64,000 bases of DNA from contig JBOFHK010000007.1 in the NCBI GenBank assembly GCA_051649605.1, positions 1-64,000 of the forward strand, in the 5' to 3' direction. The translations under genes were made by a program, and so were the position numbers. This DNA comes from Brevinema_A sp051649605 (lineage in GTDB: Bacteria > Spirochaetota > Brevinematia > Brevinematales > Brevinemataceae). The notes under the pieces are model-generated. The model made no database searches, was not told the DNA's origin, and was given only the letters and a program-made list of their open reading frames with translations. Of the stretch, positions 8,385 through 15,384 are shown piece by piece. How positions within the stretch are numbered: position 1 is the stretch's first letter; the number at the start of each line of letters is the position of its first letter.

Positions 8385-8800
8385 TGAAACTTACTCCTAC
8401 CAAATTGGTATAGAATTGAACGAGTTGATTCCTTATCTCCATTAACCATGCTTCCGATAGCGAGCTTACCGGAAGCGATCATCTCCAGTTGTTTTAATGC
8501 CGTATCTCTATTGACTTTGATGGTATGATCCGCCGAGTCCGTATTCAAGCCTTTCCTCGAGAGGAGCTGGTACAAACTCAGCTTCACACAAATATCTCTG
8601 AGCGATAGCGGAATAAAAGGCAAAGGTAAAGAATATTGCTTCGATAAATACAAGTTCATCTCTTCACTCGCTCTTGTAATAGCTGAAGTAATATTTTTTG
8701 TAACTTCTTCATCAGTCGCACGACCATCATCAATAGCCCAACTTCTCACGGCTGATTTTTTACAAGCCTCGTATAAATCTTTTATTTCACAATATACCAC
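8381..8800 (-). CDS. Mu gp36-like (DUF1320) protein, GTG start
   Basis: 139 residues. The start is GTG at 8800 with AGGAG six bases upstream; no in-frame ATG is nearby. Features of DUF1320: N-terminal helix with RSWAIDDGR, then EVTKNITSAITRASEEMNLYLSKQY followed by LPLPFIPLSLRDICVKLSLYQL. These head-tail-joining proteins follow the capsid gene in Mu-like phages, as here. A hairpin with loop UCCU (8814-8827) lies just upstream of the ribosome site. Confidence 0.75.
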   Translation of the reverse strand: MVYCEIKDLYEACKKSAVRSWAIDDGRATDEEVTKNITSAITRASEEMNLYLSKQYSLPLPFIPLSLRDICVKLSLYQLLSRKGLNTDSADHTIKVNRDTALKQLEMIASGKLAIGSMVNGDKESTRSILYQFGRSKFQ

Positions 8801-8804
8801 ATCA

Positions 8805-8830
8805 TTCTCCTGAGCCCAAGGATGGGCGAG
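8805..8830 (-). promoter_or_regulatory. leader hairpin cassette of the gp36-like gene
   Basis: GCCCA/UGGGC stem with loop UCCU in mRNA sense (8814-8827), followed by UCAGGAG and the GTG start at 8800. Nearly the same stem as in the sheath leader, one loop base different. Confidence 0.65.
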
Positions 8831-8844
8831 TCTACATGTAATAC

Positions 8845-9201
8845 CTATTTATCTCTATTTTCTAATAGCTCTCCAACCGCTCCAATATTAATCAATCTCT
8901 GCAGATCCAATTCTTCTTCCGTGACTTCTTCATTCGGCTCTATCAATTCCCCATTACAACGAATAGGATAAAGAGCAACATAGGTTTTTTTCGACTTAGT
9001 TTTTTCTTCGTTCTTATTGTCAGAAGAAATCTCTTTATTTGTTATCGCCTCGTAAAAACGCTCTGTCTTGCCTGCTCCTTTCTCCACAAAATTTTCATCA
9101 TCAAATAAAGTACAAAGCTCTTCAATAGGCTTTATTTTAAGCATTTCTTCCAATGCTTCAGGCTTATTTTTATATGCCTGTCTCAATCCGTTTTCTGTCA
9201 T
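8845..9201 (-). CDS. Mu gp35-like small head protein
   Basis: 118 residues starting MTENGLRQAYKNKPEALEEML, directly after the capsid gene with 1 base between. Very acidic and lysine-rich centre (SDNKNEEKTKSKKTY), then a compact C-terminal domain (YPIRCNGELIEPNEEVTEEELDLQRLINIGAVGEL) that resembles the C-terminal domain of Mu gp35 and relatives such as Haemophilus HI1506. Role in Mu is not well defined. Identification is moderate: the C-terminal pattern and the position both fit. Confidence 0.6.
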   Translation of the reverse strand: MTENGLRQAYKNKPEALEEMLKIKPIEELCTLFDDENFVEKGAGKTERFYEAITNKEISSDNKNEEKTKSKKTYVALYPIRCNGELIEPNEEVTEEELDLQRLINIGAVGELLENRDK

Positions 9202-9202
9202 G

Positions 9203-10138
9203 TTACAACACTTCCTTCATTAAGAATCCTGCCTCATAATTGACAACAGCCCAGCCAAGCCTTTCATCAACAGCTACTACATCCGAGGTGCTTCTCTCAT
9301 CGTAATAATCCCGCATATCCGCATAACCAAGAGGACATCGCACCGTAATCCCAAAAGTAATCGTGTCCAGTGTATAGATATTATCCGGAACATAAGCAAG
9401 CACAACATTATTTCCCCACATAAACGAGAGCTGATTATTATCCCGATACATCGTATCTGCAATCACAACCTTGGCAATATTTGTGATCTTCCCAAACTCT
9501 TCGGGAGTGAGACCTGCTTTGAGCGAGGTATTGGGCAGTCTCTCTATAAGATTCTTCTTGAAACGTAAGTTCTGCCACACTTGATCGGAAATGACGATCT
9601 TATTCGGATAATAGCCAGTGGCATTTTTGACCTTGAGGCGAGCTTCTTGAATCTGTTCAATAGGATCACTCGTCTCCTTAGACCATACATCGTTACCACT
9701 TGGTGTAAGAACATGCTTGCCATATTTACCATGATCGAGGATTGCTCCGATTTGTTCTTTCTCGATAGAGAGCATCATTTTTTCATAAGCATTTTTAAGG
9801 CGTGCTTCTCTCATCAATAACGAAGCCTGCACCACATTAGGAGCAGAAGTTAATTCCGCTCGATCCACAGAACTTTCTACCGTATACCGATTCGGATTGA
9901 TCGTTACCCAAGAATCAATATTGTTGTTCGTACGCTTTGGTTCTGCTCCAAACGCTCTCTTAAAATCTTCTGTTTTTAAATGATCAGCTCCGATCTTCGC
10001 TACCTTATACGCATCTCTTGCCACTTCTGCAGAATATAGGGGCATTAATTCATATCCGAAACGTCGTTGCGTCGGATAACGTTGAGCCATTCGCTCTAAT
10101 ATTACAGGCATATTTCCTGTTTTTCCAAAATTTGGCAT
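9203..10138 (-). CDS. major capsid protein (Mu gpT family)
   Basis: 311 residues from the ATG at 10138 (MPNFGKTGNMPVILERM), preceded by GAGG. The ORF could extend to 10207 but that would translate two leader hairpins. The protein resembles Mu-like major head subunits: DYKVAKIG-type region near the start, WVTINPNRYTVESSVDRAELTSAPNVVQASLLMREARLKNAYEKMML, then a central TGYYPNKIVISDQVWQNLRF segment seen in many phage capsid proteins. Several hundred copies would build the icosahedral head. Lies after the protease/scaffold and decoration genes, as in Mu. The leader is unusually long and structured (four hairpins). Confidence 0.85.
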   Translation of the reverse strand: MPNFGKTGNMPVILERMAQRYPTQRRFGYELMPLYSAEVARDAYKVAKIGADHLKTEDFKRAFGAEPKRTNNNIDSWVTINPNRYTVESSVDRAELTSAPNVVQASLLMREARLKNAYEKMMLSIEKEQIGAILDHGKYGKHVLTPSGNDVWSKETSDPIEQIQEARLKVKNATGYYPNKIVISDQVWQNLRFKKNLIERLPNTSLKAGLTPEEFGKITNIAKVVIADTMYRDNNQLSFMWGNNVVLAYVPDNIYTLDTITFGITVRCPLGYADMRDYYDERSTSDVVAVDERLGWAVVNYEAGFLMKEVL

Positions 10139-10144
10139 ATTTTT

Positions 10145-10278
10145 TACCTCAAGCCCAAAGATGGGCGAAGTACCCGAATGCACAGGATGTGCATAATGAG
10201 GGTACAAATATTTTTAGTATTACCCGAAGGCGGGACGCCTGAAGCACTTTTTCTACGGACGTCCTGTCCGAAAAAGTG
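10145..10278 (-). promoter_or_regulatory. four-hairpin leader of the major capsid gene
   Basis: In mRNA sense the leader holds, in order: CACTTTTT/AAAAAGTG around CGGAC/GTCCG (10245-10278); GGCG/CGCC with loop UCC (10229-10239); a perfect 7-bp AUGCACA/UGUGCAU stem with loop UCC (10178-10194), flanked by GTACCC/GGGTAC; and GCCCA/UGGGC with loop UCUU (10153-10166). The ribosome site and ATG follow. The most elaborate cassette, upstream of the gene expected to need most protein. Confidence 0.7.
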
Positions 10279-10584
10279 TTACCTTATGACAACTTTCACA
10301 AAATTTTGATTTACTTCAAGAACATAAGCTCCTGTATCCGTACTCTTCTTAGCTCGTCCTTGATTATCTCCGATAACCAAATCTCCTACAGTAATAGATT
10401 GTCCTTCTGCAAGCTCAACTTCCGCTTCACCGATCGTCAGAACGGAAAGCAATGTTCCTTCCTGTACCGTTTGCATAGATACCCCTTGGTATCCTCCATA
10501 TCTTCCGTGTGGATCAACAAAGCGTTTCTCCACCGTATCTTGATTGGCTGTTGCCGTTCTTGTCCAAATACTTATATGAATCAT
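10279..10584 (-). CDS. small head (decoration) protein, DUF2190-like
   Basis: 101 residues between the protease/scaffold and capsid genes. Content is a beta-barrel-like pattern with glycine turns (SVLTIGEAEVELAEGQSITV, DLVIGDNQGRAKKSTDTGAYVLEVN), typical of head decoration or capsid-stabilising proteins in this slot. The last segment about persistence through repeated use (NQNFVKVVIR) ends the protein. Start ATG is preceded by GGGAG and a hairpin with loop AUCC. Function inferred from fold character and order. Confidence 0.55.
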   Translation of the reverse strand: MIHISIWTRTATANQDTVEKRFVDPHGRYGGYQGVSMQTVQEGTLLSVLTIGEAEVELAEGQSITVGDLVIGDNQGRAKKSTDTGAYVLEVNQNFVKVVIR

Positions 10585-10589
10585 TATTT

Positions 10590-10640
10590 ATCTCCCAAGG
10601 ACAGGATTGTCCTTTTTCGCATACAATGTGCAATAGAAAA
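10590..10640 (-). promoter_or_regulatory. leader hairpin cassette of the decoration gene
   Basis: AGGACA/UGUCCU six-base-pair stem with loop AUCC in mRNA sense (10598-10613), then GGGAGA and the ATG at 10584. Upstream is a second imperfect stem TTTTTC/GAAAAA around a GCA/TGC core. Sits in the gap after the protease/scaffold gene. Confidence 0.6.
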
Positions 10641-10643
10641 ACC

Positions 10644-11132
10644 TTACTTTTTACTTAATTTCTGCATTGCCTGATGGTGGGCTTCTTGTCTTCCCACACC
10701 TTCTTTGGTCAGCTTATCAATCTCATCTGCATACTCTGCCGTATGCTCAAGGGGTGTATGATCTTCCGAAAAGTTTGCCGTACCAGTCTCCAATCCATAA
10801 TTCCCAAACCGATGTTGCGTTCGTACCGTTCTCTTCTCAATAAATTCCGAAAAATTGGCAACGGCTTTCTTGCCATCTGTTTCTGAGGACGCTTCCGCTT
10901 TTTCCGTGAGCTTCTGAACCGTTTCTTCATCAAGGTTTTTCTCTTCCTTGACCTTTGCCACTTCATCGGCAATAGTTTTTGAGCGTTCTACTTTGTCCTG
11001 CTCCGATTTGAGACGATCAATTTCTTCTTTCTGCTTTTGGTTCTCTTGTTCGAGTTCCAATTCTCGACTCATACGATGTGAGTCGTGCTGACACGCACAA
11101 TTAGGGTCAGCCTTAACCGTTTTTTCAGACAT
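10644..11132 (-). CDS. nested in-frame scaffold protein (Mu gpZ-like)
   Basis: 162 residues from an internal ATG of the protease gene (MSEKTVKADPNCACQHDSHRM), preceded by GGGAGG at ideal distance, one of the best ribosome sites in the region. Mu (I/Z) and lambda (C/Nu3) use exactly this nested arrangement. The protein is a long Glu/Lys-rich coiled coil, as expected for scaffold. A Cys/His pair near the start (CACQHDSH) is odd; it could bind metal or DNA. Start choice rests on the ribosome site plus the hairpin cassette just upstream. Confidence 0.7.
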   Translation of the reverse strand: MSEKTVKADPNCACQHDSHRMSRELELEQENQKQKEEIDRLKSEQDKVERSKTIADEVAKVKEEKNLDEETVQKLTEKAEASSETDGKKAVANFSEFIEKRTVRTQHRFGNYGLETGTANFSEDHTPLEHTAEYADEIDKLTKEGVGRQEAHHQAMQKLSKK

Positions 11133-11795
11133 ATCTTTACCTCCCGAAGACAGGATGTCTGAGTCCAGCGTAGCCATGGATGGCAAAAGCTGGATACCTG
11201 CTTCTTGATTTATTTGGTTTTCGTTAAGATTTATACTACCAACTATTTGTTTTACTTCGCTCATGATTTCTTCACGTTGTTTCTTGAGAGAGCTTTCAAT
11301 AGCTCCTTTGATCAATTTTTCAAAGAAACCAACACTCTCTTCTTGTTCCGAAAATTCTGCATAACACGATATACTTTCCTCATCCTCAGAAAATGCTAAC
11401 GCTTCTTGCAACGTCCCTAAGTTAGGAATAGCAGGACGACTTGCCCCCAAAGCTCCTACATGCCGAAGACAATATTTCCCTTTTTGAGGATTACTCTCCG
11501 ATAAAGGCATAAAAAAGCTTGCCGATACATTCCTGAAGGAGTTTTGCTCCACTTTTTTCTTAAATTCTTTTGTTACTTCCGAAAAACTCGCTAAGAGCTC
11601 CTCTCCGATAACTTTGAGCTTATCGATCCAACCCATCGCTGGAGCTTCGGACGTCGGATGTCCTTTCACCAAAGGAGCAGACTTACTCGTGTAGCTCTCT
11701 TGAATCTCTCTCAAGACCTGCGAGGTAATATCATAATTCCTTCCACTCGCATCTTTATACCGTCCCACCTTTAAGATGGGAATCATTTTTGACAT
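10644..11795 (-). CDS. prohead protease/scaffold precursor (Mu gpI-like)
   Basis: 383 residues. N-terminal half (about 1-170) is the protease domain: KSAPLVKGHPTSEAPAMGWIDKLKV, then FRNVSASFFMPLS and KGKYCLRHVGALGASRPAIPNL. The His in VKGHP and the Ser in NVSASF fit the Ser/His pair of Mu gpI-type proteases. The C-terminal half is a Lys/Glu-rich coiled coil, the scaffold. Scaffold guides capsid assembly and is then degraded by the protease. An internal start at 11132 yields scaffold alone (separate entry). Between the two domains is a peptide, about 20 residues, encoded by an RNA hairpin cassette found also upstream of the MuB-like gene. Confidence 0.8.
   Translation of the reverse strand: MSKMIPILKVGRYKDASGRNYDITSQVLREIQESYTSKSAPLVKGHPTSEAPAMGWIDKLKVIGEELLASFSEVTKEFKKKVEQNSFRNVSASFFMPLSESNPQKGKYCLRHVGALGASRPAIPNLGTLQEALAFSEDEESISCYAEFSEQEESVGFFEKLIKGAIESSLKKQREEIMSEVKQIVGSINLNENQINQEAGIQLLPSMATLDSDILSSGGKDMSEKTVKADPNCACQHDSHRMSRELELEQENQKQKEEIDRLKSEQDKVERSKTIADEVAKVKEEKNLDEETVQKLTEKAEASSETDGKKAVANFSEFIEKRTVRTQHRFGNYGLETGTANFSEDHTPLEHTAEYADEIDKLTKEGVGRQEAHHQAMQKLSKK
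11141..11196 (-). repeat. hairpin/RBS cassette inserted in frame inside the protease gene
   Basis: Nearly identical in plan to the leader of the MuB-like gene at 23884-23940 (opposite strand): TATCCAGC, an inner GCCA/TGGC hairpin with loop TCC, GCTGGA, a short variable hairpin (here AGACA/TGTCT with loop TCC), then the CGGGAG ribosome site. The two copies agree over about 35 bases but differ in both arms of the last hairpin in a compensating way. Here it is translated as part of the protease and also serves as leader for the nested scaffold start at 11132. Confidence 0.7.
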
Positions 11796-11824
11796 TTTTA
11801 AACCTCCTGAATTTATAAAAAATA

Positions 11825-11853
11825 TTTATAATTGATTATTGACAACGTAACAA
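11825..11853 (-). promoter_or_regulatory. promoter for protease-capsid operon
   Basis: On the minus strand TTGTTA, 17 bases, TATAAA, about 30 bases upstream of the protease ATG. It shares the perfect inverted repeat with the divergent ncRNA promoter, so one regulator could control both. Confidence 0.5.
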
Positions 11854-11866
11854 CAATCAATTATAA
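11826..11866. repeat. perfect 12-bp inverted repeat over divergent promoters
   Basis: TTATAATTGATT at 11826-11837 and AATCAATTATAA at 11855-11866, separated by 17 bp. Each arm contains the -10 region of one promoter (minus-strand protease operon, plus-strand ncRNA). Good candidate operator. Confidence 0.65.
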
Positions 11867-11867
11867 T
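11839..11867 (+). promoter_or_regulatory. consensus promoter of ncRNA 1
   Basis: TTGACA, 17-bp spacer, TATAAT: a full sigma-70 consensus match in a gene-free region, directed away from the protease operon. Confidence 0.75.
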
Positions 11868-11873
11868 TAATTA

Positions 11874-12117
11874 CACCATTGATAGAATCTCTATTAATAG
11901 TGAGAAAACAATCCTTAGTAGCCTTGTTTTCTAGATCGATGCCGAGGAGTGGTGGCAATAAGCATCTGCTTAAAGCATTCTCCCTTAGCGAACCCCAATT
12001 CAAGGGAAGCGTTGTGATAATCCAAATTAGTGGATCTACAGTCCTATACTAAAGTTGGTAGATGTAACTATCTGTAGAAGTAGTAGGCACCGTGTGAAGC
12101 AACAGCTTCCTTTTTTA
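11874..12117 (+). ncRNA. structured phage noncoding RNA 1
   Basis: About 240 nt from the consensus promoter to a GAAGC/GCTTC hairpin followed by six T. No ORF with a ribosome site. Visible stems: GAAAACAA with UUGUUUUC (8 bp), CCCUU with AAGGG, AUCC with GGAU, UCUACAG with CUGUAGA, AUCUAC with GUAGAU (overlapping the previous, so alternative), and CCUAU-ACU with AGUAGUAGG. The plus strand is opposite to the surrounding late genes. I do not recognise a known family (not tmRNA, RNase P, SRP or 6S by eye). A second, stronger hairpin terminator (about 12196-12239) lies downstream, so a longer form is possible. Confidence 0.65.
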
Positions 12118-12193
12118 TTTAATTATAACTCCCGTTCTTGTTTCTAAATCACCAACAGGATAAATAGCCTAGATCAAAAACCCCAATTCTACA

Positions 12194-12240
12194 TTCCTTT
12201 GCCTTGTGAGTTTTACCTCATAAGGCAAGGATATTTTTTA
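12194..12240 (+). terminator. terminator between the two ncRNAs
   Basis: TGCCTTGTGAG with CTCATAAGGCA, an 11-bp stem with one G-U pair, extended by CCTT/AAGG, followed by ATATTTTTTA. Ends any readthrough from ncRNA 1. Confidence 0.7.
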
Positions 12241-12285
12241 CATTCTGTATACCTCTACTGCGAGAGAAAAACTACGAAGAAAGAC

Positions 12286-12314
12286 TTGACTTTTTCTCTA
12301 CGATCGATTATAAT
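12286..12314 (+). promoter_or_regulatory. near-consensus promoter of ncRNA 2
   Basis: TTGACT, 17-bp spacer, TATAAT. A perfect dyad, CGATCGATT (12301-12309) and AATCGATCG (12344-12352), spans the -10 and the start site and could be an operator. Confidence 0.75.
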
Positions 12315-12320
12315 TAGTTA

Positions 12321-12480
12321 GACAATTGGTTTTATACCAATTAAATCGATCGCCTACCATAAGGTAGCACCTCATATTAGGATTGTGTGGTGGAGACACC
12401 GCTCTTAATTGCAACGGAGTTCCTAGCACTGGCTAATATTAAAAGGTTCTGTTACATTTTTGTGATAGAGCCTTTTTATT
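12321..12480 (+). ncRNA. structured phage noncoding RNA 2
   Basis: About 160 nt from the promoter at 12286-12314 to a strong terminator shared with the portal gene end. Visible stems: AAUUGGU/ACCAAUU (7 bp), CUACC/GGUAG with loop AUAA, a long-range AUAUUAG/CUAAUAU pair enclosing GGUG/CACC with a GAGA tetraloop and CUC/GAG. No start codon with ribosome site. The multibranch form with GNRA loop is typical of functional RNA. Not recognised as a known family. Neighbours: terminase-portal on one side, protease on the other, so a role in packaging or late regulation is only a guess. Confidence 0.65.
12441..12476. terminator. bidirectional terminator between portal gene and ncRNA 2
   Basis: AGGTTCTGTTAC (12444-12455) pairs over 12 positions, some as G-U, with GTGATAGAGCCT (12462-12473), with A-runs before and T-runs after. 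It can stop ncRNA 2 on the plus strand and late transcription on the minus strand, which explains the new promoter before the protease gene. Confidence 0.75.
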
Positions 12481-15205
12481 TCAAGCGTACCCCTCGTCTA
12501 TAATCTTTTAACTGCTCCAATGGTGTTGTATTATCATAATTCAAAGGATAAAATGTGGTTAAGCTTGGTAATGAAGAACTAATCATATCTCTATTTTTAC
12601 TTTTACCCACACTTTGTTTTCTTAATTGTTTAGGACTTTCCACCACCGCTACCCAAGGACTTCCATTTATATTTTTTATGTATATCTTAGAAGCAAGGAG
12701 CGTTCCCGTATCCTCATAGAGAGTATACTGTCCCCATACTTCATCTGCCTCTTTCAAAAACCGATCCAAATATGGAATGACAGGAGACCTCGTATCCCAC
12801 TCTATTCCTTTACTCTTATTCCGAACAAAGTGGTCTCTAAGGTACTTAGGATTAACAAAAACAGGTTCTCCATTCATACCCTCCAATCGATGATTAATGA
12901 GCATGGACTCCAATATTCTCTCTCCCTCATTTCTCTGTAACGGTATTGTAGGAATCTTGAGGTTTGTTTTAGGATTCCATTTTGTAGAAGCCGATGCTTT
13001 TATTAAAGATTTCTGTCCCACTTCTTTCCAATTTTCAATAGAGCCCAATAATGCTCCGTTGACAGCCATTTTACCTGTTTCTTCTCCAATCCAAGAATCT
13101 AATTGAGCTTTATTAGTAAAGAAACCTTTATCCGGTAAAATCTTTTGCCCTGCAAGAGCTGTTCCTGTGCCTCCTGTTTTTTCAAAAGCCTTTTGATGGG
13201 TATCTTTGTTCCAAACAGGCACTCCCTCGCCATTCGGCTCTTCCATACTCACTTCCACAACACAACGACATCTAAATCCGTTTGGTGGATACCAAGTATT
13301 CCAAAAAGGGTCATCATATCTTCGTACCGTGCCATTTACCCCAGCATGAGAGGGTCGTACCCTCCTATCTCCTATCGTGATATATTCCCAATTAGGAAAG
13401 ATATCTACTGCCTGCATCAGTCCCTTATACCGACCATAGGAATAAGCGTTCGTCATATTTTGGGTATAGATCAAATCCAAGTGGCTCTCTGTTAAAGACC
13501 TAAGATCTTTTAATTTTTCATTCTCTCTTAAGGACTTTTTGAATTTATGAAAACTTTCTCCATTCTTAAAAGAATCCACCAGTAGAGCTGACAACTCATT
13601 AGCATGTTGCTGGCTAACAATTCCGCTAACCGAAAAAGCATATTGTTTTAATTCGTCTTCTAATTTGAGGTAATCCTTGTATTCCAAATTAACTCGGCTT
13701 GTAAAGAATTTCTTCGCTTCTTCAAAAGTGCTGAACACAGCTTCGCTCTTTTCACTAAAATTTGCTGTTCTATGTGTTGACTGCATAGACGCTGTCTGCA
13801 TAGGCTGTAATTGACCTATTGCTAAAGCTCTCATTAAATCCAAGGCAAATTGCTCACTCTCTGTTATAGGCTTAGAAAATTCCTTAAGAATTATAGCAAT
13901 ACTATCTTCCCAGAAGCGTTCGCTTCCTATCTTGGAAAGCAGTCTTTCTTGTAAATCCAAAAACGGTTTCTTAAATTTATCTAAATTGTTTTCTGAATAC
14001 TCGTCCAACTCTTTATAGTATTCAACGCTATGTCCCTTTTTTCCATTCTCAACGCCCTCACTAAAACTAGGAATATTTGGTATTGGTGCTTTTTTCAGCT
14101 CGTCATTACCAAAGCGATACGTCTTCCGGATATAGTCTTCAGATAATTCAAAACCCATTTCTACCAGCTTTTGGTCTCTTTCTATTTTTTGCTTCTCGTC
14201 TTCTTCCTCCGGTGTGAACGCAAACTTGACCGTTTCCTTTATTCCGTTCACAAGACAGAGATGCTTAATTAATCTATTGACCACCTCTTCAATAAGCGTT
14301 TTATCATCTTGTGTAATATCCTGTCTCACGATCGATAAACTCTGATCATTCCCCAACTTCCCAGCCTGTGCTTCCAAAGCACTCGCATGCCCCAAGATAA
14401 GCTTGCTTATTTGTTGGTTACAAATATCATAGAAATTCTTAAAAAGTGCCGAGGAGTTTGCCTTATCCGTCTTGAGAACCTCCACACTATCCGTCCCCTC
14501 CAATACAACAGCTCCTGAACTCTTAAATTGCGTGATCGCTTCAAGCATTTGTAATTTTCTTCTCTCGTCTGCAACGTCCATTTTACCGATAATACTGTCG
14601 TCCCCAAAACGATCCAAATACGAAATCCACAACTCCATATCTCCACGCAACCACGTCGCATGCCAAAATACTCGGGCAAGTAAGCTTTCTCCATAGGGAT
14701 TTGCAAAAGTCGGTCGGTATTGCACCAACTCTACTTCTTTTTCAAGATCTCCAATCCTAAGATTCAAGGGACTCATACCTTGATGATTACTTGGTACTAA
14801 CTCCCCTTGTGCATTGAAACAAAACCAATCGCTCATCAGAGAATTAATTCTCGTATACATCCATTTTCCGTTTATTTTTTCCATGGGATGTTCCAGCACC
14901 GTATATCCATACCAAATCCCATGAAAAATATTTCTGAACAGCGTATTCGCTCCAATTTGTTTCAAATTTTCTAGAACAAAATCCGTAAGATTCTGACTAT
15001 CCGCAACAACTTCCCAAGGATCGCCAATGACGGCACTTTCTCTTGCCAAAATCGTTGCCTGTATCTCCGGTATATAAGTTAAATTCTGTAAGATCCCATG
15101 AGCAGAACGTCCATTCTTACTCAAAAATTTGTAATCCGGATTCGGAATCTGTCCCCATAGTTGCAACAACTTCGTTGATTTTAACTGTTCTATTTTACTC
15201 TTCAT
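12476..15205 (-). CDS. portal protein (DUF935) fused to gpF-like head protein and a PBECR-like nuclease domain
   Basis: 909 residues, about twice a Mu gp29 portal. Residues about 1-430 are the DUF935 portal (NPDYKFLSKNGRSAHGILQNL, VLEHPMEKINGKW, GDDSIIGKMDV). Residues about 530-680 are the Mu gpF/SPP1 gp7 head-morphogenesis domain, ending in HAGVNGTVRRYDDPFWNTWY and GFRCRCVV. The last 150 residues (YLRDHFVRNK..., IPYLDRFLKEADEVWGQYTLY, then ...WVAVVES and RRGVRL) look like the PBECR nuclease-like domains often found at the end of gpF-type proteins. Portal forms the DNA gate of the head. A three-part fusion is unusual, since gp29 and gp30 are separate in Mu. Confidence 0.8.
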   Translation of the reverse strand: MKSKIEQLKSTKLLQLWGQIPNPDYKFLSKNGRSAHGILQNLTYIPEIQATILARESAVIGDPWEVVADSQNLTDFVLENLKQIGANTLFRNIFHGIWYGYTVLEHPMEKINGKWMYTRINSLMSDWFCFNAQGELVPSNHQGMSPLNLRIGDLEKEVELVQYRPTFANPYGESLLARVFWHATWLRGDMELWISYLDRFGDDSIIGKMDVADERRKLQMLEAITQFKSSGAVVLEGTDSVEVLKTDKANSSALFKNFYDICNQQISKLILGHASALEAQAGKLGNDQSLSIVRQDITQDDKTLIEEVVNRLIKHLCLVNGIKETVKFAFTPEEEDEKQKIERDQKLVEMGFELSEDYIRKTYRFGNDELKKAPIPNIPSFSEGVENGKKGHSVEYYKELDEYSENNLDKFKKPFLDLQERLLSKIGSERFWEDSIAIILKEFSKPITESEQFALDLMRALAIGQLQPMQTASMQSTHRTANFSEKSEAVFSTFEEAKKFFTSRVNLEYKDYLKLEDELKQYAFSVSGIVSQQHANELSALLVDSFKNGESFHKFKKSLRENEKLKDLRSLTESHLDLIYTQNMTNAYSYGRYKGLMQAVDIFPNWEYITIGDRRVRPSHAGVNGTVRRYDDPFWNTWYPPNGFRCRCVVEVSMEEPNGEGVPVWNKDTHQKAFEKTGGTGTALAGQKILPDKGFFTNKAQLDSWIGEETGKMAVNGALLGSIENWKEVGQKSLIKASASTKWNPKTNLKIPTIPLQRNEGERILESMLINHRLEGMNGEPVFVNPKYLRDHFVRNKSKGIEWDTRSPVIPYLDRFLKEADEVWGQYTLYEDTGTLLASKIYIKNINGSPWVAVVESPKQLRKQSVGKSKNRDMISSSLPSLTTFYPLNYDNTTPLEQLKDYRRGVRLK

Positions 15206-15384
15206 ATTCTCTTTTTCTTAAAAAATTGTCCCTTTTTATGCTCTGTGTCTCTCTAAAGTTTTCTTTGTGAGTAATTCCTCATAAAAAATCTTTTAAAATA
15301 ACGTAAAATGGGTATAAAAAGCTTTTTTTAAGGACTTGCGTTCTGTAAAAATACACTTTTTCTGTAAATACATTTCTTAATAGC

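Noticed and set aside
5303..10207. Longer N-termini of tail tube (to 5821), sheath (to 7438) and capsid (to 10207)
   Set aside because: The extra residues come from translating the hairpin leaders; each gene has a strong ribosome site and ATG further in, and none of the extensions resembles the protein family start.
11874..12480. The two RNAs as tmRNA, RNase P RNA, SRP RNA or 6S RNA
   Set aside because: None of the conserved core motifs for those RNAs could be found by eye, and such host RNAs would not be expected inside a prophage.
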